From: Luteimonas terricola
GTDB taxonomy: Bacteria; Pseudomonadota; Gammaproteobacteria; Xanthomonadales; Xanthomonadaceae
Assembly (NCBI RefSeq): GCF_004352845.1
Contig: NZ_SJRX01000007.1
Coordinates: forward strand, 62,001-126,000
Length of the DNA: 64,000 bases
Direction: 5' to 3'
The notes beneath the pieces were generated by a model, which saw only the letters and a list, made by a program, of their open reading frames with translations, was not told the DNA's origin and did no database searches. The number at the start of each line of letters is the position of its first letter. The first letter of the stretch is position 1. Positions 1 through 8,445 of this stretch are shown piece by piece. The position numbers were made by a program, and so were the translations under genes.

Positions 1-61
1 CGCGAAGCGCTGTCCGCTCGGCGCCTTCGGGCGTGTACGGCGGTGGGAAAACGATGGCCAT
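1..61 (-). CDS. possible 5' end of a gene running off the left edge
   Basis: Reading leftward from an ATG at 61-59 gives an open frame of about 20 codons to the window edge, beginning MAIVFPPPYTPEGAERTALR. A GAGGGG stretch lies about 8 bases before the ATG and could be a ribosome binding site. Too little is present to recognise a family. It could equally be leader or spacer. Confidence 0.3.
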   Translation of the reverse strand, partial: MAIVFPPPYTPEGAERTALR

Positions 62-132
62 GGCGATGCCCCTCGGCGGCCGCGGCGACGCAGGACCGGC
101 GGCCGCCGCCAGGCGCCCGGACCCGGAAAGGA

Positions 133-157
133 CGAAGCCCGCACACGGCGGGCTTCG
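133..157 (-). terminator. hairpin terminator downstream of tRNA-Gln
   Basis: A perfect 10-bp inverted repeat (133-142 with 148-157, 5-base loop) lies 16 bases past the 3' end of the tRNA. On the minus strand it is followed by a moderately T-rich TCCTTTCC, so it probably ends the tRNA transcript. On the plus strand it is also followed by TTTCT, so it could work both ways. Confidence 0.5.
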
Positions 158-172
158 GGCTTTCTGGCGATG

Positions 173-247
173 TGGCAGCCCCGGAAGGATTCGAACCTCC
201 GAATGCCTGAGTCAGAGTCAGGTGCCTTACCGCTTGGCGACGGGGCT
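173..247 (-). tRNA. tRNA-Gln (anticodon CUG)
   Basis: The minus strand folds into a complete 75-nt tRNA: acceptor stem AGCCCCG/CGGGGCT, discriminator G and an encoded CCA. The D arm carries AAGCGGTAA, the anticodon stem is CCTGA/TCAGG with loop CTCTGAC, and the T arm carries GGTTCGAAT. Bases 34-36 of the loop are CTG, so it reads the CAG glutamine codon. It lies just downstream of rpsI on the same strand. Confidence 0.95.
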
Positions 248-255
248 ATGCAGCG

Positions 256-261
256 ATTGTA
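256..261 (-). promoter_or_regulatory. candidate -10 box of tRNA-Gln
   Basis: TACAAT on the minus strand ends 8 bases before the mature tRNA 5' end. No good -35 is visible at 16-18 bases, so the tRNA may also be transcribed from rplM-rpsI. Confidence 0.4.
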
Positions 262-297
262 GCGCAGGATCGCAAAAAGCGACCCTGAATACCGCGA

Positions 298-690
298 TCA
301 GCGCTTCGAGAACTGGGTCGCGCGACGGGCCTTGTGGAGACCGACCTTCTTGCGCTCGACCTCGCGGGCGTCGCGGGTCATGAAGCCCGCCTTGCGCAGC
401 TCGGACTTCAGGGTCTCGTCGTAATCCACCAGCGCGCGGGCGATGCCCAGGCGGATGGCGCCGGCCTGGCCGGTGGTGCCGCCGCCGGTGGTCGTGACCA
501 TGATGTCGAAGCTCTCGGTGTTCTTGGTCAGCTCGAGCGGCTGGCGCACGATCATGCGCGCGGTCTCGCGGCCGAAGAACTCGTCGAGCGGACGGTCGTT
601 GACGGTGATGGTGCCGGTACCGCGACGCAGGAACACGCGGGCGACGGAGGACTTGCGACGGCCGGTGCCGTAATTCTGGGTGATTGCCAT
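298..690 (-). CDS. rpsI: 30S ribosomal protein S9
   Basis: Small-subunit ribosomal protein uS9, 130 residues, the normal bacterial length. The N-terminus has [14 protein letters not shown], and the C-terminus ends in the basic TQFSKR tail that reaches toward the P-site tRNA. The gene follows rplM on the same strand by two bases, the usual L13-S9 operon, and is followed by tRNA-Gln. Identification is secure. Confidence 0.97.
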   Translation of the reverse strand: MAITQNYGTGRRKSSVARVFLRRGTGTITVNDRPLDEFFGRETARMIVRQPLELTKNTESFDIMVTTTGGGTTGQAGAIRLGIARALVDYDETLKSELRKAGFMTRDAREVERKKVGLHKARRATQFSKR

Positions 691-692
691 GT

Positions 693-1121
693 TCAGATAT
701 CCAGGACTTGCGGCTGCTGGGCGGCGTGCGGGTGCTCGGAACCCTTGTAGACCTTGAGCTTGCGGTACATCGCGCGGCCCAGGGTGTTCTTCGGGAGCAT
801 GCCCTTGACCGAATGCTCGATGACGCGCTCGGGGTGGCGCTCAAGCGCCTGCCCCAGGGTCTCGGACTTCAGGTTGCCGATGTACCCGGTGAAGCGGTAG
901 TACATCTTGTCGGCGAGCTTGTTGCCGGTGACGTGGATCTTCTCGGCGTTGACCACGATGATGTAGTCGCCGGTGTCGACGTGCGGGGTGTAGACGGGCT
1001 TGTGCTTGCCGCGGAGGCGACGCGCGATCTCGGTGCTCAGGCGGCCGAGGGTCTTGCCGGTGGCATCGACCACGAACCAGTCGCGCTGGACGGTCTCGTT
1101 CTTGGCGGTAAAGGTCTTCAT
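693..1121 (-). CDS. rplM: 50S ribosomal protein L13
   Basis: Large-subunit ribosomal protein uL13, 142 residues, the family length. It opens MKTFTAK and contains [16 protein letters not shown] and the [10 protein letters not shown] motif. It is the first gene of the rplM-rpsI operon. A good sigma-70 promoter lies about 100 bases upstream, leaving a roughly 100-nt leader. In E. coli L13 represses its own mRNA; whether that happens here cannot be read from the sequence. Confidence 0.97.
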   Translation of the reverse strand: MKTFTAKNETVQRDWFVVDATGKTLGRLSTEIARRLRGKHKPVYTPHVDTGDYIIVVNAEKIHVTGNKLADKMYYRFTGYIGNLKSETLGQALERHPERVIEHSVKGMLPKNTLGRAMYRKLKVYKGSEHPHAAQQPQVLDI

Positions 1122-1220
1122 CAGGAAACTCTCAGGGGTGACTGGTCGGGCTGGTTGCGCGGGCCGACGCCTGCGGAACTTCGCCTCGCGTTTTCACGTT
1201 CGGGGAACGCAAGAGGCGGA

Positions 1221-1249
1221 ATTGTACCGGGGGCGGCGTGGCGCTGCAA
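1221..1249 (-). promoter_or_regulatory. sigma-70 promoter of rplM-rpsI
   Basis: On the minus strand TTGCAG (1249-1244) and TACAAT (1226-1221) are separated by exactly 17 bases, close to the TTGACA/TATAAT consensus. The start codon of rplM is about 100 bases downstream. Confidence 0.65.
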
Positions 1250-1276
1250 CTTGCTCGGGCCAGGTCAGGCAAAGCG

Positions 1277-1360
1277 GGGGCCAGGGCTTGTCGGGTCCTC
1301 CGCCGGCTGACCACGGTGGTGGTCTTTATGCCGGCTGCGGACCCGACAAGCCCTGGCTCC
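1277..1360 (+). repeat. nested palindromic element A (family 1)
   Basis: A 15-bp perfect inverted repeat (1281-1295 with 1342-1356, extendable outward with one mismatch) encloses a second stem (CCGGC/GCCGG) and then a GACCAC/GTGGTC hairpin. The central 24 bases (1307-1330) recur exactly, in inverse orientation, at 1498-1521 inside element B. The outer arms of A and B are unrelated in sequence. The element lies in the 448-base non-coding interval between the rplM start and coq7. Confidence 0.75.
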
Positions 1361-1471
1361 AACCGCCGTCGCGGGGTTGGAGGGCGACGGGACGCCGCGC
1401 GGCCCCGGACATCCCCCCCCCACCGGCGGTGCGGGTCGCTGCTCTTCCCCACGCCGCGGGACGGATGCGCG

Positions 1472-1547
1472 GGCGGGGCGTACAGGTGCGCAGCGGACAT
1501 AAAGACCACCACCGTGGTCAGTCCGCGGAGTACCTGTACGCCCCGCC
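1472..1547 (-). repeat. nested palindromic element B (family 1)
   Basis: A 16-bp perfect inverted repeat (1472-1487 with 1532-1547) flanks the same 24-base core as element A, in opposite orientation. The inner stem changes from CCGGC/GCCGG in A to CGGAC/GTCCG in B, compensatory changes that keep the pairing. The outer arms are unrelated to those of A. Its right end is 22 bases before the coq7 start. Confidence 0.75.
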
Positions 1548-1569
1548 TCCCGCGGCCCACAATGCGCGA

Positions 1570-2211
1570 ATGGCCACCCGCACCCTCTCTCCCCTCGACC
1601 GCCTGCTGGCGGATGCCCAGAACGCCCTCGAAACCGTGGCCGGCCGGCCGCGGGCGGAGCGGCCCAACCCCGGGGCGGGTGAGCCCGAGGTCGAACTGGA
1701 TGACGCCGAGCGGCGCCATGCCGCGGGGCTGATGCGGGTCAACCACGTCGGTGAGGTCTGTGCCCAGGCGCTGTACGTCGGCCAGGCCACGGTCGCGCGC
1801 GACCCGGCCACCCGGGCACATCTTCTGGAGGCGGCGCAGGAGGAGACCGACCACCTGGCCTGGTGCGACGACCGCCTGCGCGAGCTGGACAGCCGGCCGA
1901 GCATCTTCAATCCGCTGTGGTACGGCGGCAGCTATGCCATCGGGCTGCTGGCGGGGCTGCGCGGCGACGGCTGGAACCTGGGCTTCGTGGTCGAGACCGA
2001 GCGCCAGGTCGAAGCCCACCTGGCGGAACACCTGCAGACCCTGCCCGAGGCCGACCTGCGCAGCCGCGCCATCCTCGAGACCATGAAGGCCGACGAGGCC
2101 CGCCACGCCGACAACGCCGAGGCGGCCGGTGCGCGCGTGCTGCCGCAGCCGATTCCGACGCTGATGGCCCTGGCTTCGAAGGTGATGAAGACGGTGGCTT
2201 ACCGGGTCTGA
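1570..2211 (+). CDS. coq7: 5-demethoxyubiquinol hydroxylase (ubiquinone synthesis)
   Basis: Di-iron monooxygenase of the Coq7/UbiF-replacement type, which adds the last hydroxyl group on the ubiquinone ring at the inner membrane. The protein has 213 residues. Ferritin-like iron ligands are visible: Glu62 in NHVGEV, the EETDH motif (Glu92, His95), Glu144 in the ETER segment, and the DEARH motif (Glu176, His179). The ATG at 1570 gives the conserved N-terminus; an ATG at 1562 is out of frame. The position next to rplM-rpsI and speD-clp is typical of xanthomonads. The Gdx gene converges on it from the other side. Confidence 0.93.
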   Translation: MATRTLSPLDRLLADAQNALETVAGRPRAERPNPGAGEPEVELDDAERRHAAGLMRVNHVGEVCAQALYVGQATVARDPATRAHLLEAAQEETDHLAWCDDRLRELDSRPSIFNPLWYGGSYAIGLLAGLRGDGWNLGFVVETERQVEAHLAEHLQTLPEADLRSRAILETMKADEARHADNAEAAGARVLPQPIPTLMALASKVMKTVAYRV

Positions 2212-2238
2212 CCCGCAGGCAGATGGGGCCACCCCGCC

Positions 2239-2556
2239 TCAGCCCGACACGAACTTCAGCCCGACCACGCCGCACACGATCATGGCGATGCACGCCAGCC
2301 GCGCCGGCGAGGCGCTCTCGGCGAACAGCACGATGCCCACCGTCGCCACGCCGACCGCGCCGATCCCGGTCCAGATCGCGTAGCCGGTGCCGATCGGGAT
2401 CGCCTTCAGGGCCTGCGAGAGGAACCAGAAGCTCACCACCATCGCCGCCGCGGTGCCCACGCTGGGCCAGAGCCGGGTCCAGCCGTCGGTGTATTTCAGG
2501 CCAATGGCCCAGACGACCTCGAACAGTCCGGCCACAAGCAGATAGATCCATGCCAT
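2239..2556 (-). CDS. gdx: SMR-family guanidinium exporter (Gdx/SugE)
   Basis: Small multidrug-resistance protein, 105 residues with four membrane helices. The catalytic glutamate is Glu13 in [10 protein letters not shown], and the SugE/Gdx-type [12 protein letters not shown] segment is present. Gdx proteins exchange guanidinium for protons as an antiparallel dimer. The function is strongly supported by the guanidine-II riboswitch and terminator in its leader (2585-2657). An AAGGAGG ribosome binding site lies 8 bases before the ATG. Older annotations call this family SugE (quaternary ammonium resistance). Confidence 0.92.
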   Translation of the reverse strand: MAWIYLLVAGLFEVVWAIGLKYTDGWTRLWPSVGTAAAMVVSFWFLSQALKAIPIGTGYAIWTGIGAVGVATVGIVLFAESASPARLACIAMIVCGVVGLKFVSG

Positions 2557-2573
2557 CGGGGGTCCTCCTTCCT

Positions 2574-2610
2574 GAAAAAAGAAACGGCCCGGAGCCTTCG
2601 CTCCGGACCG
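2574..2610 (-). terminator. intrinsic terminator in the gdx leader (riboswitch platform)
   Basis: An 11-bp stem (2610-2600 with 2595-2585, one G-T pair, 4-base loop) is followed on the minus strand by TTTCTTTTTT and then the gdx ribosome binding site. Only about 18 bases separate the T-run from the start codon, too few for a separate promoter, so gdx must be expressed by read-through. This is a transcription-attenuation design. Confidence 0.85.
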
Positions 2611-2657
2611 CCGTCGGTCTTCGTCCGCGGACCTGGTCCGCGCGCGGGCCGTCCCGC
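2585..2657 (-). promoter_or_regulatory. guanidine-II (mini-ykkC) riboswitch of gdx
   Basis: On the minus strand two 5-bp hairpins each carry an ACGG tetraloop, the class signature: GCGGG-ACGG-CCCGC (2657-2644) and GACCG-ACGG-CGGTC (2619-2606), joined by a 24-nt linker. The 3' strand of the second hairpin is also the first five bases of an intrinsic terminator stem (2610-2585). Guanidine binding, which stabilises the two loops, should therefore prevent termination and switch on the exporter. The structure is seen directly; the ligand is inferred from the class and the downstream gene. Confidence 0.85.
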
Positions 2658-2667
2658 TGTTTCATTC

Positions 2668-2689
2668 GTGGTGGGCACTCTCCCACCAC
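2668..2689 (-). other. hairpin after speD
   Basis: A perfect 8-bp stem (2668-2675 with 2682-2689) with a 6-base loop lies about 35 bases past the speD stop and just ahead of the guanidine riboswitch. No T-run follows, so it is not a classic terminator. It may stabilise the speD 3' end or form the start of the gdx leader. Confidence 0.5.
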
Positions 2690-2723
2690 CCCGCTCAACG
2701 CCGCGTGACCCGCGGCGGCGGAC

Positions 2724-3515
2724 TCACTCCACCAGGTTGCGCCCGTGGAACAGCTCCTCGATCTCGCGCTTGAGCAGCGCCTCGATCTTCATGCGCTCCT
2801 TGAACGACAGGTTCCGCGCCTTCTCTTCGAAGAGGTACTGGTCGAGGTCGAAGTCCTTCAGGTGCATCTTGGTGTGGAAGATATTCTCCTGGTAGACGTT
2901 GACGTCGAACATCTCGTAGCGGGCCTTGATGTTCTTGGTCAGGAAGTCCTGGATCGAATTGATCTTGTGGTCGATGTAGTGCTTCTTGCCCTTGATGTCG
3001 CGGGTGAAGCCGCGCACGCGGTAGTCGGCGATGACGATGTCCGACTCGAAGCTCTCGATCAGGTAGTTCAGCGCCTTCAGCGGCGAGATCACGCCGCAGG
3101 TGGCCACATCGATGTCGGCGCGGAAGGTCGCGATGCCCGCCTGCGGGTGCGTTTCCGGGTAGGTGTGGACGGTGATGTGGCTCTTGTCCAGGTGCGCGAC
3201 CACGGCGTCGGAGATCACGCCCTTCGCATCCGCCTTGTCGATCACGGGCTGCTCGGAGATCAGGATCGTCACCGAGGCGCCCTGCGGATCGTAGTCCTGG
3301 CGCGCGATGTTGAGGATGTTGGCGCCGATGATCTCGGCGACGTCCGTCAGGATCTGCGTCAGCCGGTCGGCGTTGTATTCCTCGTCGATGTACTCGATGT
3401 AGCGCTGGCGCTCGTCCTTGGAGACGGCGTAGCACACGTCATAGATGTTGAAGCTCAGGGCCTTGGTGAGGTTGTTGAATCCCTGCAGCTTCAGGCGAGG
3501 CAGCGGCTTGACCAC
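2724..3515 (-). CDS. speD: S-adenosylmethionine decarboxylase proenzyme
   Basis: Makes decarboxylated AdoMet, the aminopropyl donor for spermidine. It is the E. coli-type enzyme, 263 residues. The self-cleaving bond is Lys111-Ser112 in [13 protein letters not shown], where Ser112 becomes the pyruvoyl cofactor. A GTG start at 3515 gives the conserved [15 protein letters not shown] start; the longer open frame upstream looks non-conserved. It is divergent from clp, with a shared promoter region at 3516-3673. Confidence 0.93.
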   Translation of the reverse strand: MVKPLPRLKLQGFNNLTKALSFNIYDVCYAVSKDERQRYIEYIDEEYNADRLTQILTDVAEIIGANILNIARQDYDPQGASVTILISEQPVIDKADAKGVISDAVVAHLDKSHITVHTYPETHPQAGIATFRADIDVATCGVISPLKALNYLIESFESDIVIADYRVRGFTRDIKGKKHYIDHKINSIQDFLTKNIKARYEMFDVNVYQENIFHTKMHLKDFDLDQYLFEEKARNLSFKERMKIEALLKREIEELFHGRNLVE

Positions 3516-3673
3516 GTCATGCGATCCCGGTTCGGGCGGAAAGTGCGCGATTATGCGACAAAGGGACCGGCGCCGCGAGCGAAGCCCGCCTTGAGTGCGC
3601 CCACGGAGGATCAATGGTTTGCCGGATGCGGCCTGACGGCCTACTCTTGCTTCATCCCCCGTTTAACTTCCTC

Positions 3674-4363
3674 ATGACAATCAGCCCTGTGGCCATCATC
3701 AGCACATACAGACGCCCCCAACATCCCCTCATGCCTTCGCCGGCCACGATCGAGCGCTTCCTGGCGCATTGCCACCGGCGCCGCTACCCGCCCCGCACCG
3801 AGGTCTTCCGCCCCGGCGACCAGGCCGGGACCATGTATTACGTGGTCAGCGGCTCGGTCAGCATCATCACCGAGGAAGACGACGGCCGCGAACTGATCCT
3901 GGGCTACTTCGGCCCCGGCGAATTCGTCGGCGAGATGGGGCTCTTCATCGAATCCGACGTGCGCGAAGTGGTGCTGCGCACGCGCGTGCAGACCGAGCTT
4001 GCGGAAATCAGCTACGAACGCCTCTACCAGCTGTTCGACGGCTCGCTGTCCGGGGACGCCACCCAGATCATGTATTCGATCGGCTGCCAGCTCTCGCGGC
4101 GCCTGCTCGACACCAGCCGCAAGGCGGGGCGCCTGGCCTTCCTCGACGTCACCGACCGCATCACCCGCACCCTGCACGACCTGACCCGCGAGCCCGAGGC
4201 CATGACCCATCCCGACGGCACCCAGTTGCGGGTCTCGCGCCAGGAGCTGGCACGACTGGTCGGCTGCTCGCGCGAAATGGCCGGACGCGTGCTGAAGAAG
4301 CTCCAGATCGACGGCAAGCTGCACGCCCGCGGCAAGACCATCGTCCTCTTCGGCACCCGCTAA
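3674..4363 (+). CDS. clp: CRP-like global regulator Clp (c-di-GMP responsive)
   Basis: CRP/FNR-family regulator. It has an N-terminal cyclic-nucleotide-type beta barrel (PGDQAGTMYYVVSGSVSI, then FGPGEFVGEMGLF) and a C-terminal helix-turn-helix (VSRQELARLVGCSREMAGRV). Xanthomonad Clp is known to bind DNA without ligand, to be inhibited by c-di-GMP, and to control exoenzymes and virulence. The start is uncertain: 3674 gives 229 residues, close to the usual 230. An ATG at 3614 has the best ribosome binding site (GGAGG, 4 bases away) and would add 20 residues; 3731 is a shorter alternative. Confidence 0.9.
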   Translation: MTISPVAIISTYRRPQHPLMPSPATIERFLAHCHRRRYPPRTEVFRPGDQAGTMYYVVSGSVSIITEEDDGRELILGYFGPGEFVGEMGLFIESDVREVVLRTRVQTELAEISYERLYQLFDGSLSGDATQIMYSIGCQLSRRLLDTSRKAGRLAFLDVTDRITRTLHDLTREPEAMTHPDGTQLRVSRQELARLVGCSREMAGRVLKKLQIDGKLHARGKTIVLFGTR

Positions 4364-4369
4364 AGGGCG

Positions 4370-4837
4370 ATGGCGGCGTTCGAACCCAGGGGCCTGCTGC
4401 CGGACGCGGACCTGCGCAGCGCCTCGGCGATCGACGCCGACGACGTCGCGGTGCTGCTCAGTGCGCTGGGCTATCCCTGCGACACCGCCGACGCCGCGCG
4501 CCGCATCGCCTCGATCACCGCCAACGACCGCCAGGCCCTGGTGGTGGCGCGCTGCGGCGGCATGGTCACTGGGCTCATCGCGCTGGACTTCATGTACTAC
4601 CTGCCGCTGGACACCACCACCTGCAGGATCACCGCTCTGGTGGTCTCGCCCGGCGCACAGGGTCGCGGGCTGGGCCGCCAGTTGCTGCGCGAGGCCGAAC
4701 GCCGCGCCCGCGCCGCCGGCGCCGCCCGGGTCGAACTGAGCAGCGGCTCGCAGCGCACCGAGGCCCACGCCTTCTACAGGGCCTGCGGCTTCGGCGACGG
4801 CACCCTGCGCTTCATCAAGCGCCTGGGCGACGCTTGA
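4370..4837 (+). CDS. GNAT-family N-acetyltransferase
   Basis: A 155-residue single-domain acyltransferase. The acetyl-CoA binding motif is visible as VVSPGAQGRGLGRQLL near residues 90-105, and the C-terminal HAFYRACGFGDG is typical of the fold. It starts 6 bases after clp on the same strand, so it is probably cotranscribed. The substrate cannot be told from the sequence. Confidence 0.85.
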   Translation: MAAFEPRGLLPDADLRSASAIDADDVAVLLSALGYPCDTADAARRIASITANDRQALVVARCGGMVTGLIALDFMYYLPLDTTTCRITALVVSPGAQGRGLGRQLLREAERRARAAGAARVELSSGSQRTEAHAFYRACGFGDGTLRFIKRLGDA

Positions 4838-4917
4838 CCCCGGACAACCCGCACAGCCACCGGCAACGTTAATCTGCGCGTCCGGACGGTGCCCCCACGG
4901 CGCCGGGAAGGCGCCGC

Positions 4918-5670
4918 ATGGATCTGCTCGGAAGCCATTTCCTCGTATTCGTGATCATCGGGCTGTGCGCACAGCTCATCGACGGCGCACTGGGCATGGC
5001 CTATGGCCTGGTGTCGTCCTCGATCCTGCTGGCCATGGGCATGCCGCCGGCCGCGGTCAGCGCGAGCGTACACACCGCGGAAGTATTCACCACGGGCGTC
5101 TCGGGCGCCGCCCACGGCATGCTCGGCAACGTCGACCGCCGGCTGATGCTGCGCCTGGCGCTGCCTGGCGTGGTGGGCGGCGTCATCGGCGCGACCATCC
5201 TCAGCCGGCTCGACGGCGATGCCGTCAAACCGTGGATCCACGGCTACCTGTTCGTGCTCGCGCTGCTGATCCTGCTGCGCGCGGCCGGGCGTCGGGTGCC
5301 GCGCGGCCAAGTGAAGCGGGTCGGCCTGCTCGGCTTCGTGTCCGGCCTGCTGGATGCGATCGGTGGCGGCGGCTGGGGGCCGATGGCCACCTCCACCCTG
5401 CTCGCCAAGGGCGGCGAGGCGCGCACCACCATCGGATCGGTGAGCGCGTCGGAGTTCGTGGTCACGCTGGCGATCTCGACCACCTTCCTGCTGACCATCG
5501 GGCTCGAGCACTGGCAGGTGATCCTGGGCCTGCTGGTGGGCGGCGTGATCGCAGCCCCGCTGGCCGCCCTGATGGTCCGCTACGTCCGCGAGCGCGCGGT
5601 GCTGGTCGCGGTCGGCGCCCTGGTGATGGCGATCTCCAGCGTCCAGATCTACCGGGCGCTGGCAGGCTAG
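4918..5670 (+). CDS. TauE/SafE-family sulfite/anion permease
   Basis: Integral membrane protein of 250 residues with the duplicated TauE/SafE arrangement. The N-terminal half begins GLCAQLIDGALGMAYGLVSS and the second half has GFVSGLLDAIGGGGWGPM, two copies of the Asp-plus-glycine motif. Family members export sulfite, sulfoacetate or other organosulfur anions. The substrate here is unknown. Its last four bases overlap the convergent HAD gene. Confidence 0.85.
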   Translation: MDLLGSHFLVFVIIGLCAQLIDGALGMAYGLVSSSILLAMGMPPAAVSASVHTAEVFTTGVSGAAHGMLGNVDRRLMLRLALPGVVGGVIGATILSRLDGDAVKPWIHGYLFVLALLILLRAAGRRVPRGQVKRVGLLGFVSGLLDAIGGGGWGPMATSTLLAKGGEARTTIGSVSASEFVVTLAISTTFLLTIGLEHWQVILGLLVGGVIAAPLAALMVRYVRERAVLVAVGALVMAISSVQIYRALAG

Positions 5671-6524
5671 GCGCGGTCGCCGGGCAGCGGGCCGCCGGCA
5701 TCGCCGGCAACGGCCGGTTCGCCGCCGCGACCCGGGCATCCCCAGTTGAGGATCGGCGTGCCCGCGGGCAGTTCACGGCGGAACAGCGCGACCGAACCCG
5801 GCTTGGGGTTCACCACCACCGGCGAGCGCGCGGCGCGCAGCAGCGGCAGATCGGCGCTGGAGTCGGAATAGGCGGCGTCGATGTCGCCCCAGCCGAGCTC
5901 GCGCAGCATGCGCATCTTCTCTTCGTTGTGGCAGTGGCGCGTGGCGACCACGGCGCCGAAGCGCGGCCCGGCGATGGTGCCGACCACAGGCACGTCCTCA
6001 TGGGCGACGAAGGCGAGGATGGCACGCGCCAGTTCGGGCGGCGCGCCGGTGGCGACCACCACGCGGTCGCCGCGCGCGCGATGGGCGTGGAAGACGTCCA
6101 GCGCCACCGGCAGCAGGCGCGCGCGGATCTCGTCGACGTGATCGGCAACGTAGGCATCGGTCAGCGCATCGAGGTCACGCACGCGGTGCAGGCCCACGGT
6201 GCCGGCCCAGACGAAGCCGGAAATGCCCACGCGCCGGGTCGGCAGGAAGGCCACCATCGGACCGAACACCGGCGCGAGCAGCAGCGCCAGCAGCCGACGC
6301 CACCAGGCGCGCTTGATCAGCCAGGCGAAAAGATGACTGCCGGAATCGCCGTCGTAGAGCGTGTGGTCGAAATCGAAGACGACCAGCGGCGCGTCGTCGC
6401 GCGGTGGCGCGTATCCCCGCATCCCCGCCGCCGCAGTCGCGGTCCCGAAACGTCCGCCCGCCGCGACCACCCCGCCGCCACTCCCTCCGGGAGCGGCCAT
6501 GGCCCCTACCTGCCGTCCCGTCAT
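5667..6524 (-). CDS. HAD-IB family phosphatase, SerB-like
   Basis: Haloacid-dehalogenase hydrolase, 285 residues from the ATG at 6524. Motif I is [15 protein letters not shown] and motif [11 protein letters not shown] lysine in HNEEKMRML and the [16 protein letters not shown] segment (motifs III/IV) follow, the subclass IB layout of SerB and related lipid or phosphoserine phosphatases. The ATG at 6524 overlaps the trpC stop (ATGA), which suggests coupling, but residues 1-34 are glycine-rich. A second start at 6422 would give the usual family length. Substrate unknown. Confidence 0.8.
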   Translation of the reverse strand: MTGRQVGAMAAPGGSGGGVVAAGGRFGTATAAAGMRGYAPPRDDAPLVVFDFDHTLYDGDSGSHLFAWLIKRAWWRRLLALLLAPVFGPMVAFLPTRRVGISGFVWAGTVGLHRVRDLDALTDAYVADHVDEIRARLLPVALDVFHAHRARGDRVVVATGAPPELARAILAFVAHEDVPVVGTIAGPRFGAVVATRHCHNEEKMRMLRELGWGDIDAAYSDSSADLPLLRAARSPVVVNPKPGSVALFRRELPAGTPILNWGCPGRGGEPAVAGDAGGPLPGDRA

Positions 6525-7342
6525 GGCGCGAACAATCCGCGCAGTGCCCGGCCGGGCTCATCGGCGCGCATGAACGCCTCTCCGACCAGGAACGCATCCA
6601 CGCCGGCGCCACGCAGCAAGGCCACGTCGTCCACGGTCATCACCCCGCTCTCGGTGACCAGCCGGCGCCCTGCGGGCGCGCGTGGGACAAGCCCGAGTGT
6701 CGTGTCCAGCGCCACCTCGAAGGTCCGCAGGTCGCGGTTGTTCACGCCCAGCAGCGGCGCGCGGCCGTCGACCGCGGGCAGGCGCAGCGCGCGCTCGAAC
6801 TCGCCGGCGTCGTGCACCTCCGCCAGCACGTCCATGCCCAGCGCCAGCGCCTGCGCCGACAGGTCGTGCAGGCGTGCGTCGTCCAGGCCGGCCAGGATCA
6901 GCAGCACGCAGTCGGCGCCGAGCACGCGCGCCTCGTCGACCTGGTATGCGTCGACGATGAACTCCTTGCGCAGCACCGGCAGCGAGCAGGCCGCGCGCGC
7001 CTGCTGCAGATAGGCGTCGGCGCCCTGGAAGAAATCGACGTCGGTCAGCACCGACAGGCAGGCCGCACCGCCGGCCTCGTAGCTGCGCGCGATCGCGGCG
7101 GGATCGAAATCCGCGCGGATCACGCCCTTCGACGGGCTGGCCTTCTTGACCTCGGCGATGACCGCGGCGTGGCCGGCGGCGATCTTGGCTTCGATCGCGG
7201 CTGCAAAGCCGCGCGGTGGCGGCGCATCGGCCAGGCGCGCGGCAAGCTCCGCACGCGGCATGCGCGCGCTGCGCTCTGCGACCTCTTCGACCTTGCGGGC
7301 GAGGATGCGCGCGAGCACGTCCGGCGTGCCCGCCGCGCTCAT
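6521..7342 (-). CDS. trpC: indole-3-glycerol phosphate synthase
   Basis: Tryptophan synthesis: closes CdRP to indole-3-glycerol phosphate. A 273-residue TIM barrel. Visible family motifs are [17 protein letters not shown] near the N-terminus, [29 protein letters not shown] and VTESGV. It is a single-function enzyme with no TrpF fusion. It overlaps trpD by four bases and ends in the ATGA overlap with the HAD gene, so trpG-trpD-trpC-HAD looks like one operon. Confidence 0.95.
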   Translation of the reverse strand: MSAAGTPDVLARILARKVEEVAERSARMPRAELAARLADAPPPRGFAAAIEAKIAAGHAAVIAEVKKASPSKGVIRADFDPAAIARSYEAGGAACLSVLTDVDFFQGADAYLQQARAACSLPVLRKEFIVDAYQVDEARVLGADCVLLILAGLDDARLHDLSAQALALGMDVLAEVHDAGEFERALRLPAVDGRAPLLGVNNRDLRTFEVALDTTLGLVPRAPAGRRLVTESGVMTVDDVALLRGAGVDAFLVGEAFMRADEPGRALRGLFAP

Positions 7343-8385
7343 GCCACGCCCCCGTCCGCGGCGAGCGCACGCGTGGCTGCGACGAACGCGCCCAGCTTCG
7401 CGCGCGCCGCGCCCGAAACGATGGTTGCGCGCGCAAGCTCGACACCGCTGGCGATCGAGTCGGACACGCCCGCCACGTACAGCGCCGCGCCGGCATTGAG
7501 CGCAACGATCCGCCCCGGCAGGCCGTCGGCGTCGGTGATCGCCTCCAGCACCATCGCCTTCGATTCCGCAGCGCCTTCGACCCGCAGGTTGCGGCTGGCC
7601 GCCATCGGGATGCCGAAGTCCTCCGGATGGATCTCGTACTCGCGCACCTTCCCGTCGCGCAGTTCGCCGACCAGGGTGCCTGCGCCCAGCGAGATCTCGT
7701 CCATCCCGTCGCGGCCCCAGACCACCAGCGCGCGCTCGGCGCCCAGCTCCTGCAGCACGCGCACCTGGATGCCCACCAGGTCCGGGTGGAACACGCCCAT
7801 CAGGATCGACGGCGCCCCGGCCGGATTGGTCAGCGGCCCGAGGATGTTGAACAGCGTGCGCACGCCCATCTCGCGGCGCACCGGGGCAACGATCTTCATC
7901 GCCGGGTGGTAGGCGGGCGCATACATGAAGCCGATGCCGGTGCGCGCGATGGATTCCGCCACGGCTTCGGGCGGCAGTTCGATCTGCGCGCCCAGGGCCT
8001 CGTAGGCATCGGCGCTGCCCGACGTGGACGACACGCTGCGCCCGCCGTGCTTGGCCACGCGCCCGCCGGCGGCGGCAATCACGAAGCTCGACGCGGTGGA
8101 GATGTTGAAGGTGTTGGCGCCGTCGCCGCCGGTCCCGACGATGTCGACCAGATGCGTCCGGTCGGCGACCTCGACCCTGCGCGCAAGCTCCCGCATCGCA
8201 CGCGCCGCGCCGGTGATCTCGCCGACGGTCTCCTTCTTCACCCGCAGCCCGCTGATGATCGCAGCCGTCATCAGCGGCGAGACCTCCCCGCGCATCATCT
8301 GGCGCATGAGGTCGAACATCTCGTCCTCGAAGATCTCGCGGTGTTCGATGGTGCGCTGCAGGGCTTCCTGGGGGGTGATGGGCAT
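7339..8385 (-). CDS. trpD: anthranilate phosphoribosyltransferase
   Basis: Transfers phosphoribosyl from PRPP to anthranilate. It has 348 residues, the usual length. The PRPP/anthranilate motifs are clear: [39 protein letters not shown], and [12 protein letters not shown] followed by [11 protein letters not shown]. It is the middle gene of trpG-trpD-trpC; trpG ends 60 bases upstream. Confidence 0.96.
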   Translation of the reverse strand: MPITPQEALQRTIEHREIFEDEMFDLMRQMMRGEVSPLMTAAIISGLRVKKETVGEITGAARAMRELARRVEVADRTHLVDIVGTGGDGANTFNISTASSFVIAAAGGRVAKHGGRSVSSTSGSADAYEALGAQIELPPEAVAESIARTGIGFMYAPAYHPAMKIVAPVRREMGVRTLFNILGPLTNPAGAPSILMGVFHPDLVGIQVRVLQELGAERALVVWGRDGMDEISLGAGTLVGELRDGKVREYEIHPEDFGIPMAASRNLRVEGAAESKAMVLEAITDADGLPGRIVALNAGAALYVAGVSDSIASGVELARATIVSGAARAKLGAFVAATRALAADGGVA

Positions 8386-8445
8386 GGTCTGGCTCTGGCT
8401 GCGATCGGGGGAAGTGGGAGCGCCGGCCTCCGCGACAAGGCGGCG

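Noticed and set aside
1122..1569. Long open frames across the rplM-coq7 intergenic region on both strands
   Set aside because: They are created by high GC content and run through the palindromic elements; none has a recognisable product or consistent ribosome binding site.
2585..2690. Other guanidine riboswitch classes (I or III) in the gdx leader
   Set aside because: The sequence lacks the conserved ykkC-I core and the class III pseudoknot; the two ACGG loops fit class II directly.
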